A stretch of DNA of 64,000 nt from Sclerodactyla briareus (GCA_026419785.1 JAODTK010005789.1:496001-560000), one strand, 5' to 3'; positions 49,516 through 62,899 are shown, numbered from the stretch's first letter. Notes: generated from the sequence alone by a model not told the origin. A program made the numbers and translations.

Positions 49516-52500
49516 TTCCGAAAAATCGAGTTCCTAAAATTGGAAATATTTAGATAAAGGTACAAGAATGATTTCAATTTAGTTACTATTTGGCTCGTAA
49601 TCACTATTATCTTTAGAACTATCATTAAAATGATTCCTTGTAGGCGTGAGGAGTGGCCTTAATTCTAGCAAAAAAGAAGTGTTCGATTGCGCACGAACGG
49701 GGGGGGGGTGATTCAGCAACGTTCTATTTGACAAGAACTCATAACCTTCTGTATTTCAAGTAACAATAGCATTTCAGTGTAGTGGCTAGTGAATCCCCTA
49801 TATACTCGGACACTCTGCTTACGTGGTCACGTAGAGTTCACGTTATTCGGGAATCTGCTTTACTTAAGATATTGCTCCATGACAACCTTCAAAGGTCACC
49901 AAAAAAATCACAACAATGGCTGCACTCCCGACCTTGTCCGCCTTTCATTCTCAAGATTGGAACCAGCGTGGACTATTTTCACCCATGAGTGGGCCTTTGA
50001 CGACCTTGAATAACATGAGGTTGTGTTTCTCAAATGCCTCCTTCTGACGAATCCTCGAAGTCCTGCCTTACGAGTTATAGACGTTTCCCCAAGGATAATC
50101 GCGAATCAACTAGTTCCTTTCTCCCAGCCTTCTTCCTTCCTGGATTAGATCCCAGCCACCATGACGATTGTTTAACTTTCCCAAGTTTAAGAAAAAACTC
50201 TTAATTCACGATCTGACAGAATCACTCATTCACAACTCTCCCTTGTTTGGATCATCCGTTTCTAGATTGAAGAAGAGAGGTTTCGGTGCTGTACTTGACT
50301 TCACTATGGGCTGGGGTTGGTGTTTTTGGTCTCGCTTCATGCTCCACTGTAATGCCTTGTACTTGACCTTCGGGAGTTCATAAGGGTTTGTATTAGGGTA
50401 TTTTCAAGAAGTCCCGTCGGGCTGGGCCACGAGCAGTCATGTTTAACCTTTCGCCTCTTCCGGTTCCGAGAAAGTGGGTCGGAGACTGGAGTTACTGGAG
50501 CGTTTGTTTGTTTTTTAGGGCACGTATAAATGGTGTTCCCGGGTCAGTTGGGAATGATTGGCACCCCTGCCTCGATATCATCTGAGCCTATCTGAAAGGA
50601 GCGAGTTACCGCTGAGCTCATCCTACATCCATACGGGCCCGTTATAGGGTTCCTTGATGATCGTTCCTTGGCTCGCTTAAATTGCCCAAACTTATGCCCC
50701 TTTTTCATATCGTGTAGTCCCATGGAAGTCCAGAAAGTTTTGGTTTTTTTGTTTTTTTCCCACTCCCATAATTAGGTAATCGTGCTGAGGAGAATCTTCG
50801 ATATCGTAATTTCCAAGAATCTGATGAATTATTTAAGAAGTATATTACTATGTCATCGATTGACGTCTTTTGCGTGGTCGTCTGCCGCTTTGGGTCGCAT
50901 AGCACGACCGTATGCTGGAAGAATTGAGAGAGCGCTGGGAAGTATGCTTGCGCCCCGTTGACAATTCAAAGCCCTATTCCAGAACACGCCAATCGTGACG
51001 GGCTCGTATACGAGTGTATTCTATTCATAGAAATATTTCGTTTATTCCTGTTTTCTTGTCATATTAGTCATCAGAATGAAAAGTATTGAAACCTATGATA
51101 CAAAAGCATCGGGGGCGTGCCAATCAGTTCTGGTGTACTGTACACCGAACAATAGACAAATTGGCATCATCCTCACATGAAATGGAATGTCTGACGTGAG
51201 TCACTATTTCCCATCTCCGCAACTCATGTGTTAGCAGAGTCACTGTGGTATGTTGTGCAATCGCTGATAAATGAAAAACCTTTGACAACATAGGGATATC
51301 GCTAATGAAAGATTGTTCTTTAACAATGATACTTGCATGGCATAAACGTTGAGAGAGTAGTTAATTCTGCCATTTGGTGCCCTTTGAAGAAAAAAAACCT
51401 TGTCATCCAGGTTTACCTCAAATTGGTAATTGCTTTCTCTAGTTGGAAAACCCCCCCCCCCCTCCCCTGAAGCTCTGATTATGTGGGAAACCACGACTGT
51501 AGTACGTTCTACCATGTTCATTACTGCAGCCGAATCTCCAGACTGAATTTCAGCCGATTCCGAGCGTGCCGATACGGGCAAAATCCGCTATTGCAAAATT
51601 TTACCATCACGAGGGGAACCTCAAGATCCCCCATACCCCGATTTTTAACCCCCATTGCCCTTTCCAATTGCCGTGAATCTGGAATGCCCTTCATTGATAC
51701 AACTCCCTGAATATCCGATCACTTAATTGAAATTAATTCGATACCTGGGTATATGCGAAGGACCATGTGGAGAAGTGAGCCACCTGCGCACTCGGTTCTA
51801 CAGACCTATGAACCTAGTCCTCTCCGTCATCTTGTCATAACCTCGACCGACTCCCAACCGTACGGCCCCCTAGAGCGGCTAAGTCTCCCGGTTCATTAAA
51901 CTCACCAGGAGGCTTTTAATCGCCTTCGAGATATCCAACTTTCACTACCCTGGGAAGGCCAAAGTTACAGGTCTACATGGAATGAATCACGACATGGAAG
52001 AGACCGATCCAGGGTGGGACACCCTCCCGCCCTCACCCGTGACCTCACTCACACCCCACCCCATAGTTAACACCCTCCTATTGACTTTGACATTTACTCA
52101 ATGAACTACTTTCGAACTTTCGGGGCGGATCGTTGCGCCAGGTCGTCGCTCATACCCAAAAGCTGTGGCCCGTGTCGATCCGATATAATTGTGAATACTT
52201 GCTCCCACTCACTGAAGTCATAGGCTTACCTCTCCATACGTAGGAATTTCACAGGAAATGAAAACAACGTACCAATGTCTGTATACGACTCTCATCACTG
52301 CACTGTGTGGCACGGTACCTCTGTATCGATTAATATGGCCCAATAGATTTTATGAAGGTTGACACAAGACTTGGGCAGTCCTCAAGTGCCGAAGCTCACA
52401 GATGATGAGTCGAGTCCTTCGATGTATTCACATACATACAGTTTACCACAAGTGATGTTTTTTTTAATAGCCGAATCGGTTTTCCCCCGCCTCCCCGCTC

Positions 52501-53423
52501 CAAGGGCAATATATTACAGACAGCATAGGTTATACGAAATCCGCTATATTCACACCCGGCTATATTTGTACACCAAGTTTCGTGTTTGAAGACATCCTGG
52601 GGCTATCCACAGATGAATCTTAAGTATTTGTGCGCAACGGAAGCGACCCCCCCCCCCTTTACTGCAAATAGTCGGGAAAATCCAACTATTCGGGTGGAAA
52701 GTAAGGGTGAATTCTGTCCGTGAAAGGAAATTACAAGATGGAGTAGTATCTAGTATTCCCACCTTCCCCCTTTTCGAGGTCAGTAAACCCCTTTTTCCCT
52801 TCCGCCAAAACAAAACATTCGGCTCGTCCATTCACGCAATAATGGATGGGTGTATTCATGTGTCCTTAACGATAAATATATCACCAAATTGCATTCAGGG
52901 CACCTGAAATGCGGGACACCACTCCCCGCTTAGACCCATACATAAGACCGTGTGAAAATGATTATGTGTGCTATACTCGCACATATGCAATTGCTCAAAG
53001 GTCTTCACCTGTATATACAGAATAAAATCCTAAGACTAGTTGAGAATGCTGAAGTATTTTCAAAAGGGATTGGGGTTTGGGTGTTCTATATTTCCCCGGA
53101 GTGCATTAAACCGTCTAATCGGAATGCCAAAAATAACTCATAAAACCAGGTAAGATATACCAGAGTGGTATTGCAGTTCTATAAGACGGCACCAAATTGC
53201 CCTCTGATGCCACCTGAAAATTTCCATAATTGCCAAGGAAATATCTTAGAAAACTCTCACCCGCAAATCACCCTATCTAGGGATTTCTAATTCTGCCATA
53301 CCCCCCCCCCCAATTACTTTCGGGGCACACTACCGGAACCGACCCGACCGCCAAGGTAAGCGAATCGGAATGTGTCACTTTATTTCATAATGTGTGTTCA
53401 GCGAATGCACATGCCTACTTTCT

Positions 53424-53426
<3 letters not shown>
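49516..53426. other. Unassigned sequence
   Basis: No gene named. C tracts near 51450-51463, 52648-52658 and 53301-53310. Apart from the 51240-51581 frame listed separately, ORFs are short. Confidence 0.35.
51240..51581 (-). CDS. Hypothetical ORF, 113 aa, unknown
   Basis: The frame starts MPVSARSESAEIQSG and includes VVVSHIIRASGE, a Gly run made by a C tract (51450-51463), then YQFEVNLDDKVFFLQ. Composition is protein-like, but the frame depends on the length of a 14-base homopolymer, which is unreliable. No family recognised. Confidence 0.15.
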   Translation of the reverse strand: MPVSARSESAEIQSGDSAAVMNMVERTTVVVSHIIRASGEGGGGFPTRESNYQFEVNLDDKVFFLQRAPNGRINYSLNVYAMQVSLLKNNLSLAISLCCQRFFIYQRLHNIPQ

Positions 53427-53461
<35 letters not shown>

Positions 53462-53474
53462 GGGGGGGGGGGGG
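53427..53474. repeat. Long T tract joined to a G tract
   Basis: About 34 T followed by about 14 G. On the minus strand this is poly-C then poly-A. It borders the reversed hAT-like fragment at 53475-53679 and may be its degenerate inner or outer end. Confidence 0.8.
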
Positions 53475-53679
53475 TTGTGGCCGTGTTTTTGTATGGTTTG
53501 CTTGTAGGAAGAAAAACTGAGGAGAATGAAACTTAAAAATGGTTTTGTGTGTAGCGTAGGGTGAGGTGCACTATGGCGAACGATACTGCTGAACTTTCCT
53601 CGGGTCAAATTGGAACCCCCCCCCCCCCCGTCGTGGAACTTTGGCCCCCTCGTCGTGGAAATCCTGGCGCCGCCCCTGT
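53475..53679 (-). mobile_element. Reversed fragment of the 8.2-kb hAT-like family
   Basis: The reverse complement starts CAGGGGCGGCGCCAGGATTT, followed by CACGACGAGGGGGCC and AAAGTTCAGCAGT. This is collinear with 55006-55130 and with the left end of 8208-8918. The opposite end is missing or lost in the T/G tract, so no target duplication can be shown. Confidence 0.7.
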
Positions 53680-55005
53680 AGATTGGGCGCCGGGGTTAAT
53701 AACCAACCCCGGATTTTTTTTCTCGGACAGTGTGCGTCGTCCTTATATGTTTACTGACTCAGTCTAACATAACATAACGATGAGAGAAAGCTACCATCTA
53801 TTATGCAATTAGTTACATCGACATGATTGTATATGAACTAAGGCATATCTTGACAATGGAAGTGGAAATGATGTATTCCATACTTTGGGTACCAATCGGC
53901 ATTGCTGATGCACGGTGCCATTATAATACAGTCTTCTCATTTTCTCATCTTATATGTTTTTCCTTTTTATGTTACGATACCGGTCAATCGCCAAAACGCA
54001 CGTTGTGTAATGTTCGTAAATGCACGATTATTACGATTTTTTTGCTCTTGAAAGTTTCCATTTTCTTTTCTAAATTCATCTTTTTGTGGATTATAATGAA
54101 TCAGTTTCTTGAGATATGCTATGAATAGTATAGCAATTTAACACCAAATTTACCGTTACTTTTTTCTATGGGAAATCTCACAGTTAGGGCCTAGAGCCTT
54201 AACCAAATACTGGTCCCCGTGTAAATTTTTACCGTCCCATCTTTAACACAGAGACATCTGTTCACACCATATACCTGGCATATTTCTTTACCCAATGACT
54301 GGATCATACTCGGCCGCCATACATTTTTGTGCAGCTTGTGCCGAATTTGATACATCACAGAGTTTGAAGGAGGAGTTTCAGACCAAAATTGAAACGATTA
54401 TTTTCTCTCCAATTTTAGAAACCATTTCCATGTCCCCCTGTCAATTTACTTTGTGAAACTGTTTCACATTAAAAACATGCACCCTGGACTGATTTCATTG
54501 CCATTGTACCCATCTACCCGCGGAAACCTATAATTTTACTCATAATTCATTCCACCTTTTTAAGAGAGTCTTAAAATTTGTGAAATTAAATGTGGGGAAA
54601 AATGTGATTTATGCCAACTTATTCGTGTCCTCCACCCAGGCACCATTCATTTTAATGGGATGTGACATTTGGAGGTTGGGCATTCAGAATCTATAAAATG
54701 CTCCCCCAGGACCACTAGTATATTTATAGAAAGAAAACTGAGAAATTTTATATTCCCTCCACATGAGTTGGTCCCAGAAATTTTTATATGAACACCCACA
54801 ACCGAATCCTCCATGTCTGGTTCAGATCATTTTAAGGTCAGGATACTGTGCCTTGCCCACGTCAATTCGGCGAATATTGCCACCGTATACACGATAGTTT
54901 TTATCCTAACTGGTTGATTTTGGTTACTGTTTTCATAGTATAGACCATAACTGTGCAGAACATAGTTGTTATACCGATGGACACTTGTCGGTCCATACTA
55001 TCTAG
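53680..55005. other. Unassigned AT-rich sequence
   Basis: A 101-codon frame (53823-54128) is AT-rich and hydrophobic and not recognisable. No RNA gene or clear repeat seen. Confidence 0.35.
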
Positions 55006-55313
55006 CAGGATGGCACCATGATTTCGCTGACGAGGGGCCCAGGTTCCCCGACGGGTGTTTCGATTTCCCGGTGAAAGTTCAGCAGTAACGTTCTACCATA
55101 GTTGCACCTCACACTACCCTGTACACCAAAACCTTCATTTTTGATGTTTTTTTTTTTTTTTCTCTTCTTTTTTCTCTTTCCTCTCTCTTATTTTTCGCTT
55201 CGCACGATTTTTCTCCTCCTCCCCCGCACCCTCTCGATTTTCCCCGACGGGGGGGCGGGACACTGCTCCCCGACGGGAGATGGCCCCTTCTCCCCCGCTG
55301 GCCTTCCCCTTCG
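55006..55313 (+). mobile_element. Deleted member of the 8.2-kb hAT-like family
   Basis: Left end CAGGATGGCACCATGATTTC with TTCCCCGACGGG. The right part has CCCCGACGGGGG and ends CCCCCGCTGGCCTTCCCC, resembling CCGCCACTGGCGCCACCCCTG at 8899-8918. Flanking octamers CTATCTAG (54998-55005) and CTCTATAG (55314-55321) match at 6 of 8, a weak target duplication. An internal T tract at 55147-55160. Confidence 0.6.
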
Positions 55314-56570
55314 CTCTATAGGAGTATGCCACCCTCAGGACTTGTTAGAAACATAAATTACATCATCCGGTATATCCCCATAGCATACCCCCATCCCTCC
55401 TCCACAGACACAAAAAAAAATACTTTGACAGTGAAGTACTGAGGTACTTCAGTGGCATTCGGGATCGTCCTGGATCGGGGCATTTCCCAGAACAGAGAAG
55501 TCAAGTTACAGACAAATAGAGTCTGAACAAAGTGCAGAACTATGAACGAACTGCAGTAACGACAAGGGATGACCGGTAATTGTTCGTTCATACCTCAATG
55601 AAGAGGTTTTTTTCGTAATTTCCATGCATTCACGTGTAGTGAACCTGAATTGTAATTGCAAATTGAAGTGTATTGTTGACCCATAGTCGTTGCGATCTGG
55701 AGGATGACCATTAAAGTCGAAACTATATTTGCCAAGTGCCCCTGCAGTTCCAATTCTACAGACCGTAATCCGACTAAATAATGGGGAAATAAATAAAATG
55801 GCAGAAAAATGGCCTTCAATAAGACATTATTCTGCGCCGAATAACCAGGACGAATTTTCACAAGCATACCTGCCCGAATACCCACATCGGCAGCTTCATT
55901 AACCGGCCTTGTCAAATATCTTTCTGATACTGTAAGAGTATACTCCCTTCCAAACGGTAGGCCCCCAGGTCATTGATGTCCTGTTCAACCTAGAACCACT
56001 TGTCCTCATAATTACCTTGGTGAGTGGTATTTAGGCAGATAATGTTAGCCACTACATACCTAATAGCATAGATAACCCTCTGACGTTTATCTTCCACCAT
56101 GCTTCCAATCCGATATAAAGAACGTCGTCAACGCCTCTCACAGGGCGTACGAGCTGGTGGGTGTGGGGGGGGTGTCCACACCCCCCCCCCCCCCCCCAAT
56201 AAGTCGTGCCGTGGCATGTTTCGGTCTGTCGGAGAAAAAGGAAAAGAAGTAAAGAAAGAAGAGAGATAGAGAGGCGAACAGAGGGAGATACTGAAAATAA
56301 GAAATATGGTAATGGAAAGAAAAAAAGAAATTAAGGGAGTGGATGGTCTCAGGGATGGAAAAGGTAATAGAGAGAAAAAGAACACCAAGTTTGTTGTAGT
56401 GGTTCCTTCCCTTTCCATATAACGATTATCAAACTTTTTTAACGAGCTTGTCCTTGAACAGCCTGTGCAGAATTTAACAGTGGGCCAATTAATGTCCCTG
56501 TTAGGGTTATAAAATGTAATGTTGGGTGCCTGACTATACATGTGACTGGCCGCCATCGTTTATATACATG
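55314..56570. other. Unassigned; one unknown ORF and a G/C palindrome
   Basis: A minus-strand frame of 106 codons at 55595-55915 (starting MTRPVNEAADVG) is unrecognised. At 56160-56200 a G8-TGTCCACA-C17 palindrome follows CAGGGCGTACGAGC, which resembles an hAT left end without a partner. 56225-56400 is strongly purine-rich. Confidence 0.35.
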
Positions 56571-56947
56571 ATCTTAAACCGCGTTTCCATGCCGCGGCCG
56601 GGCGGGCACGCGAACAACGAGAGTGACCCGTTTCCCTTGCACGCAGCGGCGGGCGGCGTTTTCCCTCGAATCCGCACCTAGTTTGTAATGCCTATATACT
56701 AATCGTGTAGCCTACTATTATTTCCTGTCAGTTATTGTTAGTATCATTTTATATCATTATTATAGTATCATTATTATTATTTTATTATTATTTATCAAAC
56801 CCCGGACGCATAGGCCCCTAAGTGTTTAACCTAACACCCGTGTTTGTTTCTTAAAACATTTTGTCTAAATTCAACGAGTGCTGCTTTACGCGCTTTTTGT
56901 CCGGTGCCCGCCCGCCCGCCCCTGCGTGCATGGGTTCAACGCGTCTT
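56571..56947. mobile_element. 377-bp element with GC-rich inverted ends
   Basis: The left end reads CGCGTTTCCATGCCGCGG and GGGCGGGCAC. The right end, reversed, reads ACGCGTTGAACCCATGCACG with GGGCGGGCGGGCAC. Both are flanked by ACATG (56566-56570 and 56948-56952). The interior is AT-rich with an ATT triplet run (about 56752-56800). Superfamily not assigned. Confidence 0.5.
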
Positions 56948-56952
56948 ACATG

Positions 56953-57600
56953 GGGCTCCATTGAAAGGCAAGAGCTAATAAACAATGAACTTTTTGTATA
57001 AATTTCAAGATTTGCTCCAAATAAAGGATGGCCTAGTGACAGCATAACATACATTGCTTTACAAAACGCCTAAAACATGAAAAGGGATATACATTTCCTC
57101 CCTAATACATCTGCCTAGGCTGCGTTGAAGAATGACTGTCACCTGTGTGATGTTTCCCAGCCTGCACATGAACCTTTCTCCGATAAAGTTGCAATTTGTG
57201 AAGATGCCAATCTGCAGTAATGATCTGATTTCATTTTTATGCCTCCACGCGAGAGTTAGCAGATAATGCAAGGGGGAACAGATCCGAGAGTATGGCATCA
57301 CATGGAAGACCTGGGTGGATATTACATTACTCCAGACGAAGAAATCATGTGGAAACATTAACAATCAGGCAGGCCTAGCCCTCAGGCCTAACGACTCCGG
57401 CCGAGCCGCACCTACATGAAAATTTGCTATTTTTGAGTTAACAATCCATATCAGTCTAGAGGTCTACGCTAGGCCTATGCTAGGCCTATACCTGAGTACA
57501 ATCCACACCTATGCCTATGCCTACTGCCTAGGCTATCACAATTCAATTTGTATCTGATGAGTTGTATATATTCACCCAAGTCCAATGAGTTTTTGGTCAA
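56953..57600. other. Unassigned; CCTATG hexamer-like run
   Basis: 57462-57535 contains repeated GCCTATGC/GCTAGGCCTA units. The 101-codon minus frame at 57059-57364 is unrecognised. Confidence 0.4.
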
Positions 57601-59845
57601 TCCTGTGGCTGTCTCATCCCTGTCTTAAAATGCCACAAGGTCACTGCAAGTGAGGTCAAAGGACACACAAATGAGTATCATACACTATCTCAATAACAAT
57701 GTCATAGTCCTCCTCCCACTCCTTACTGTCAATTAACCGGCGCCATGAATGCGAATACAAGTGTAGTGGGGTGGAGGGTTCTGATTGGGACTGGGAGTTT
57801 TAGCCTGACCTGTTTTGCTCCCCTTTCTCTTGGGTGCTCACTACCACTACAGGGTTCACACTCTCTCACACAGTGTCACACAACCCCATATTTACCTCAT
57901 TTGGACATTGTGAGATCCTCAATTACATGAACAGTAAATGTTGTTTTTATATTGTGGCCGTTTGTGCCTATGCCCAATTTGCAAGTGCCCCCAGAAGGTT
58001 AACTGGGACTGTCTGGACCTGTTCAGGTAGTACGATTATTAGCCACTTATTCAATTTTGGACATAGTGTTTCATCTACCACTTGGGAGATGAACCCGCGT
58101 GGTTTTTTGGTTTGAATTTCCCCCCCCCCAAAAAAAACAAAAAAAAATTACACCCTGTCTGCCTATGCGCTATGCCGGGAGGGGGGCTTGGCCTCTCCAC
58201 TTCCAGGAAAATGTTGATACCTTGGTGTTTGGGACAAACATGTTTTGGGTCAGTCATTGGATGGGAATTTGAGTGAAATGGATTCTGGCACCACACATCT
58301 GCGCACCTACTGCCTTGCACCACCACGCCACTGAGTATAATCCTTACTGCTTACCACAGGCATTTACCTCTCCTCATGTAACTTACACAGAACGACACAT
58401 CCTGTCAGACCTGTGACGAGGGACACTGTGGCAGTGATCCAACAAAATGTCACCATGAGGACCCCATACCTTTGTGATTCAAAATGGAAAAAAGAATGCA
58501 ACAAAATAGACTTTGCCTTAAACTAAGGTAATGACCCCTCATTGGACCATTACTGTACCTTGCATCACATATGTTTTTTGGAAAATGACCCCTACCTCAT
58601 TCACAGGACCCAAAATATCAAACATATCATGTTGTATCCTGCCATTTCGCAGTAATCAATTCAGTTTTCGTCACTACTGTCAACTGCCTGTTATAACCAC
58701 AATACAACGAGCTGTGTCCCAAATACATGGCCTGTGAGGCTGCAGCTACACACCCAAACCAGAATATCCCCGGACACTTCCAGTGTCACGGGGATATAAC
58801 TTAGATATAATTAAAGAAAACTTCAAGAGTCTTCTCTGCAATACTATACGATCAATCATCGATTATTCATGACTTTTAGGGTCATATTTTAATATCTCCC
58901 TTCGTTGCTCACTACACTAAAAATTACAACTTACGCAACAGCCTACTGAAAATAGGGCTACCAAATTTCTGCGAATTTGCTCCATGACAGCCTTTAAATA
59001 CAATGTAAAAGACATGGACGTCCCAAATGGCCCAAATAGACAAACAAGGGAGACATAGCTATACCCAGCCAACCTGAACCTGGGCACTGGGAGGTCACTG
59101 TCTATATATACCTTCAGCCCACAGTGCAGGGCCTTATTCTTCGAGTTAAATTGTGGCTATTTATGGATTACCATGGTACGCCAGGTCAGTTGGCCAAATG
59201 CTACTTACATCAGACAGCTGTCAGACCGTGATAACTCTATTTGTATCAGACTGGCTGGCCAATCTGTACAAGAAGCCAGCTGTTATCAAATTTAAATGCA
59301 GGGGAACACTACATTACTGTGGAAAGAGCAGAGGTAAATCCCAAATAAACATGCTTAACCAACGCATTACGCAGTATAAGGCAATAATTATCCTTGTTGT
59401 GACCGAAAATCCCTTATGACGTACATACTGGTCCTGAAATTTCATCAACAATGCCAAGCAATGGACACGGAAGTTGTTCCAAAAAACATTAGTTTTTTGT
59501 CCATTAGTGACTTTGAATGACCGGTGATGCATAAACAGTTTTTATGAAATATGTTTACTCGATAAGGCACGCGGCCTACAAGCTTGTTTATCCCAAAGTA
59601 TAACTGCAATGCAATTGTCAAAAAGGTATCATAACCACCTTTGATCCCTTGTAACTTGAGATCCAAGTGCCCGATTGAAACGTGAGTTTGTTTTGTGTAT
59701 TCAGCAGGCAGAGCCTGTCAAATATCGTTGCACACAAAGGTCACATTAGGTCAATTTATGCCAATTTCGATCGGAAGGTACCATTGAGATCCGAAAAATG
59801 GCCACAAAAATTTGATTCGTCGCCAAACAGGTAAATGGTCCAATG

Positions 59846-59858
59846 AGGTCAAAGGTCA
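59846..59858 (+). promoter_or_regulatory. Perfect DR1 site in R2
   Basis: AGGTCAAAGGTCA in the first R2 composite unit. Sequence match only; function unproven. Confidence 0.35.
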
Positions 59859-60829
59859 CACAGATTGAGTCAATGATGTATCACTTTGGCACACCTCCCC
59901 AGCCCCCCCACCCCCCACCCCACCTCGACAGCCATATGGTTCCTTGTTATGGCCCAAAAAAATAGTTTTCGACCTCTAATTGATTGACCTTAATGACCTT
60001 GGATGACATGACGCTTGTTATAAAATGTAACCCTAGATGGGATACAGCCTGTCCTGAAATTTCAGGAAAGGTCACTGGAATTTGTTTGGCAGGAAACATA
60101 CTATTTGGCGTTTATGCCCATACGTACCTTGAATGACCTTTTGATAACATGATGGTTTTTTATGAAATGTTCTCCGCCAGGATGTACACCCTGGCCTGAA
60201 ACGTCAACATTGGCCAAGCAATGTCACTGTAATGTTTCCAAAAAAATATTCGTTTTTGTCCCCTAAGTGACCTCAAATGAAAAAAAAAAAAACCCCCCCC
60301 CCCTTTTGATGACATGACAACTTTTTTTATGAAAAAGTTACTGTCGATAGATGCACGCTTTCGCCAAGCATTAATATCCGAACGTTCTGCCGATGCTATT
60401 CCAAAAAGGATCAAAACCACCTTTGCCCTTTTAACTTGAGAACCGGGGCCCGTTGAAGCGGAGTTATTTCGTCCCATTCAGCCCACACCGAGCTCTTTCA
60501 CCTGTCCAAAAACAGATCCAAAAATTGACAGTTTTAATTTTCTCGCCCCGTAAAGTATAAAAAATAGGCACATCGATCCGAGATTTTGACCTTTGCCTTT
60601 TGACCTCATCACAGAGGTAGTGTGACCCACTGTTCTAAAAAACACATGACAAATCACTCTGACATCCTAACTGCACTAAATTTCACATGAAAAACTTTGA
60701 CCTCTGATATCTCGCACACAAAGTTTCCACATGGTCAAGTTATGGTCCATTCCGACTCGAAGGTACCTTTGAGAGCCGCAAATGGCCACGAAAAGTTGGA
60801 TTCGGCCCAAACAGGTCAAAAGGTCAATT

Positions 60830-60842
60830 AGGTCAAAGGTCA
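60830..60842 (+). promoter_or_regulatory. Perfect DR1 site with adjacent DR2 in R2
   Basis: AGGTCAAAGGTCA at the equivalent place in the second R2 composite unit. Two more AGGTCA half-sites spaced by 2 nt lie just upstream (60813-60826). Confidence 0.35.
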
Positions 60843-61211
60843 ATGGATAGGGGTCAACGAGTGTATCACAATGCTCACCTTCCACCTCGCAGATTCTTTT
60901 TCCCATGTTATGGCCAAAACTAGTTTTTTAAAAACCCCCTAATTGCCTTTGTAATGACCTTGGAGGCCATTCCGTATGGTTGAAATATATCCTTCTCATC
61001 AATCGCAACTAGTCCCCAAATGTCAGCGATGTGGGACCTTGCTGATAGAGTTATTGCCCTTTCTGATATTTCAGATTTTTGGCCTCTCCTTACCTTTGGT
61101 GACCTTGACGGCAACAGAAGAAATAGGATCAACTACACCACTGAACGAACCCACAGGCCGAGATGAACTTGATACCCAGTTTGCTTTCTCCAGTATACGT
61201 CGGACAAAGTG

Positions 61212-61212
61212 T

Positions 61213-61253
<41 letters not shown>

Positions 61254-61268
61254 ACACACACACACACG
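61212..61268. repeat. (AC)n microsatellite
   Basis: About 55 bp of AC repeat with a CC interruption, followed by a short R1-like terminal motif (GTGACCGCATATCTTCC, AAGGAATCAAA). The 176-codon frame crossing it (60976-61506) is an artefact of the repeat. Confidence 0.95.
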
Positions 61269-61849
61269 GACACACACCATACTTCGTGACCGCATATCTT
61301 CCTTTTCGTTGGCAAGGAATCAAACGGAGCCAGACTTTATTATCGGCTATTTCGACTTTTGGGCTCTTCATCTAGTCGACAAGAGAATGCCACCGGCAAA
61401 CGCTATCGTGACGGCCGTCGCCGTCGGTGTAACGCCTGTAACGCCTGTCGGCAATTCGCAAAGGGGGAATAAGTGCGTTAGCGTTTTGAACATTTTATTT
61501 CCATGAGACTGACGGTTCTTTGAAAGTTTGTTTGTTTCTGTCCTATATTTCCAGAGATACATTAAAAATTCAAGCCATTTTTGCTGTAAACAATTAAGAA
61601 GAATTTTTCCCAGATGAAACAATGAAACAGTCTGTTTTAAGCGGGGAATCATGCTAGCTGGCCGAGCTGGAGTACACTGGCGAGAGATAAAGCACCCCCC
61701 TTTCTTAAATAAAAAATTCAGGCAGGAAACACCCAACTTTGGGCACAGATAAGTTAAAATCTGTTAGAAGATATCCTATAGTGCATTCGTGAAAGAAGAA
61801 GTACTAAACTAATGGCCGAACTTGCCGATCATTGCACCTTGAATTCAAA

Positions 61850-62191
61850 TTTTTTGCGCGCGCTTCGCGCGCAGGATGGTTATTGTGGTCTCCTTCATAT
61901 ACTCACGAGCTTGCGTAAATTTTGTCAGTGTTGGGAATCGGTCCAAAATTTTCGACAAACTTCCAAATTGGAGGGTGCCGCGTACGTGTTTGGCGGGGCG
62001 GTGTTACTGACGCCCCATTTTTACTGAAATTTTCACCAAGTGCATCTGAGGAACGTTTCATATTCAAATTTCCAAAGGGGGAGGGGGACCACCCCCTCCC
62101 CTTAGACCCCATCCCCCATATCAGTCACCCTTTCCAGATCCGTCGGCAAACATAATCTCTACACCCCCCAATCATCAACGCCTTGCTACGC
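61850..62191. mobile_element. TE remnant with hAT-like right end
   Basis: The palindrome GCGCGCGCTTCGCGCGC (61856-61872) and G/C blocks (62078-62102) lead to CCTTGCTACGCCCCTCTG (end 62191). Inverted, this is CAGAGGGGCGTAGCAAGG, a typical hAT terminus. The left terminus and target duplication were not found. Confidence 0.45.
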
Positions 62192-62899
62192 CCCTCTGCT
62201 TAACCTTGACGATACAATGGAATAGAGACTTGCCCCCAAACAGACGAATTGATATTAGTGACTACCACTAACACCCACAATTTAATTCGTGATTCCACTT
62301 AAATACATTTCCCCCACAATCTTCTCTGACTACACAACCGTGACACTTCATTAGTACCGGTACATAGATTCTGACAAAGGAGCTTTTTTTTTGTTCTTTT
62401 TTCTTTCTTTTTCTTTTTACCCTAACCTGAAGTCCTCGTTTTCGAAGAGCTAATACATTTATCTCCTACCCATACACTCTGTTACCTCACCGTCCGGGTT
62501 GATGGTGGGTTCCTTTGCGTTAACATATGACTAAAAATTCAAAGGGGAATTGTCTCTGGGAACAACTCGCGAAAGAGAACGGCGACGTCGCATGACGGCG
62601 ATGCCTTTCGATATCGAACGGAAATCGACATAAATGTATTTTCCGTGTGAAAGTAGTCTAAAATAACCGCGAGCGATTTGTTGTGACTTCATGTAGTGAA
62701 GGACCTCTCTATTCATCGCCGCGGTGTTTTGAGAGACGACGGTGCCCTCTTTCAAACATTAATCCTCTCATCGATGACGATTTGTCTATTCATCTCATTG
62801 CCTTTCGCAACCTTCCATCATAAAAAAAAACAAAAAAATCATTGACTAGTAGTATTTCTACCCGTATGCGGCTAGGTTGTGACGGAGATGCAACACCCT
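62192..62899. other. Unassigned sequence
   Basis: A T/C-rich tract at 62383-62420. ORFs on the minus strand at 62531 and 62790 are unrecognised. Confidence 0.35.

Larger units (their letters stand above)
57601..61205. repeat. R2 repeat region, AGGTCA-rich composite array
   Basis: Units with CCTGAAATTTCA, CCAAGCAATG, TTTTTGTCCxxTAAGTGACCT, GAATGACCTTTTGATAACAT and TTTTTTATGAAAT recur near 59430, 60000 and 60180. A longer composite (GGTACCATTGAGATCCGAAA, AATGGCCACAAAAA, GAGGTCAAAGGTCA, GTTATGGCC) is present at 59700-60010 and again at 60680-60965. 57601-59100 is less repetitive and holds only short ORFs. No gene recognised. Confidence 0.6.

Noticed and set aside
60976-61506. Longest open frame in the window (176 codons)
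   Set aside because: It reads through R2 repeat sequence and a long (AC)n microsatellite coding His-Thr; no domain is visible on either side.
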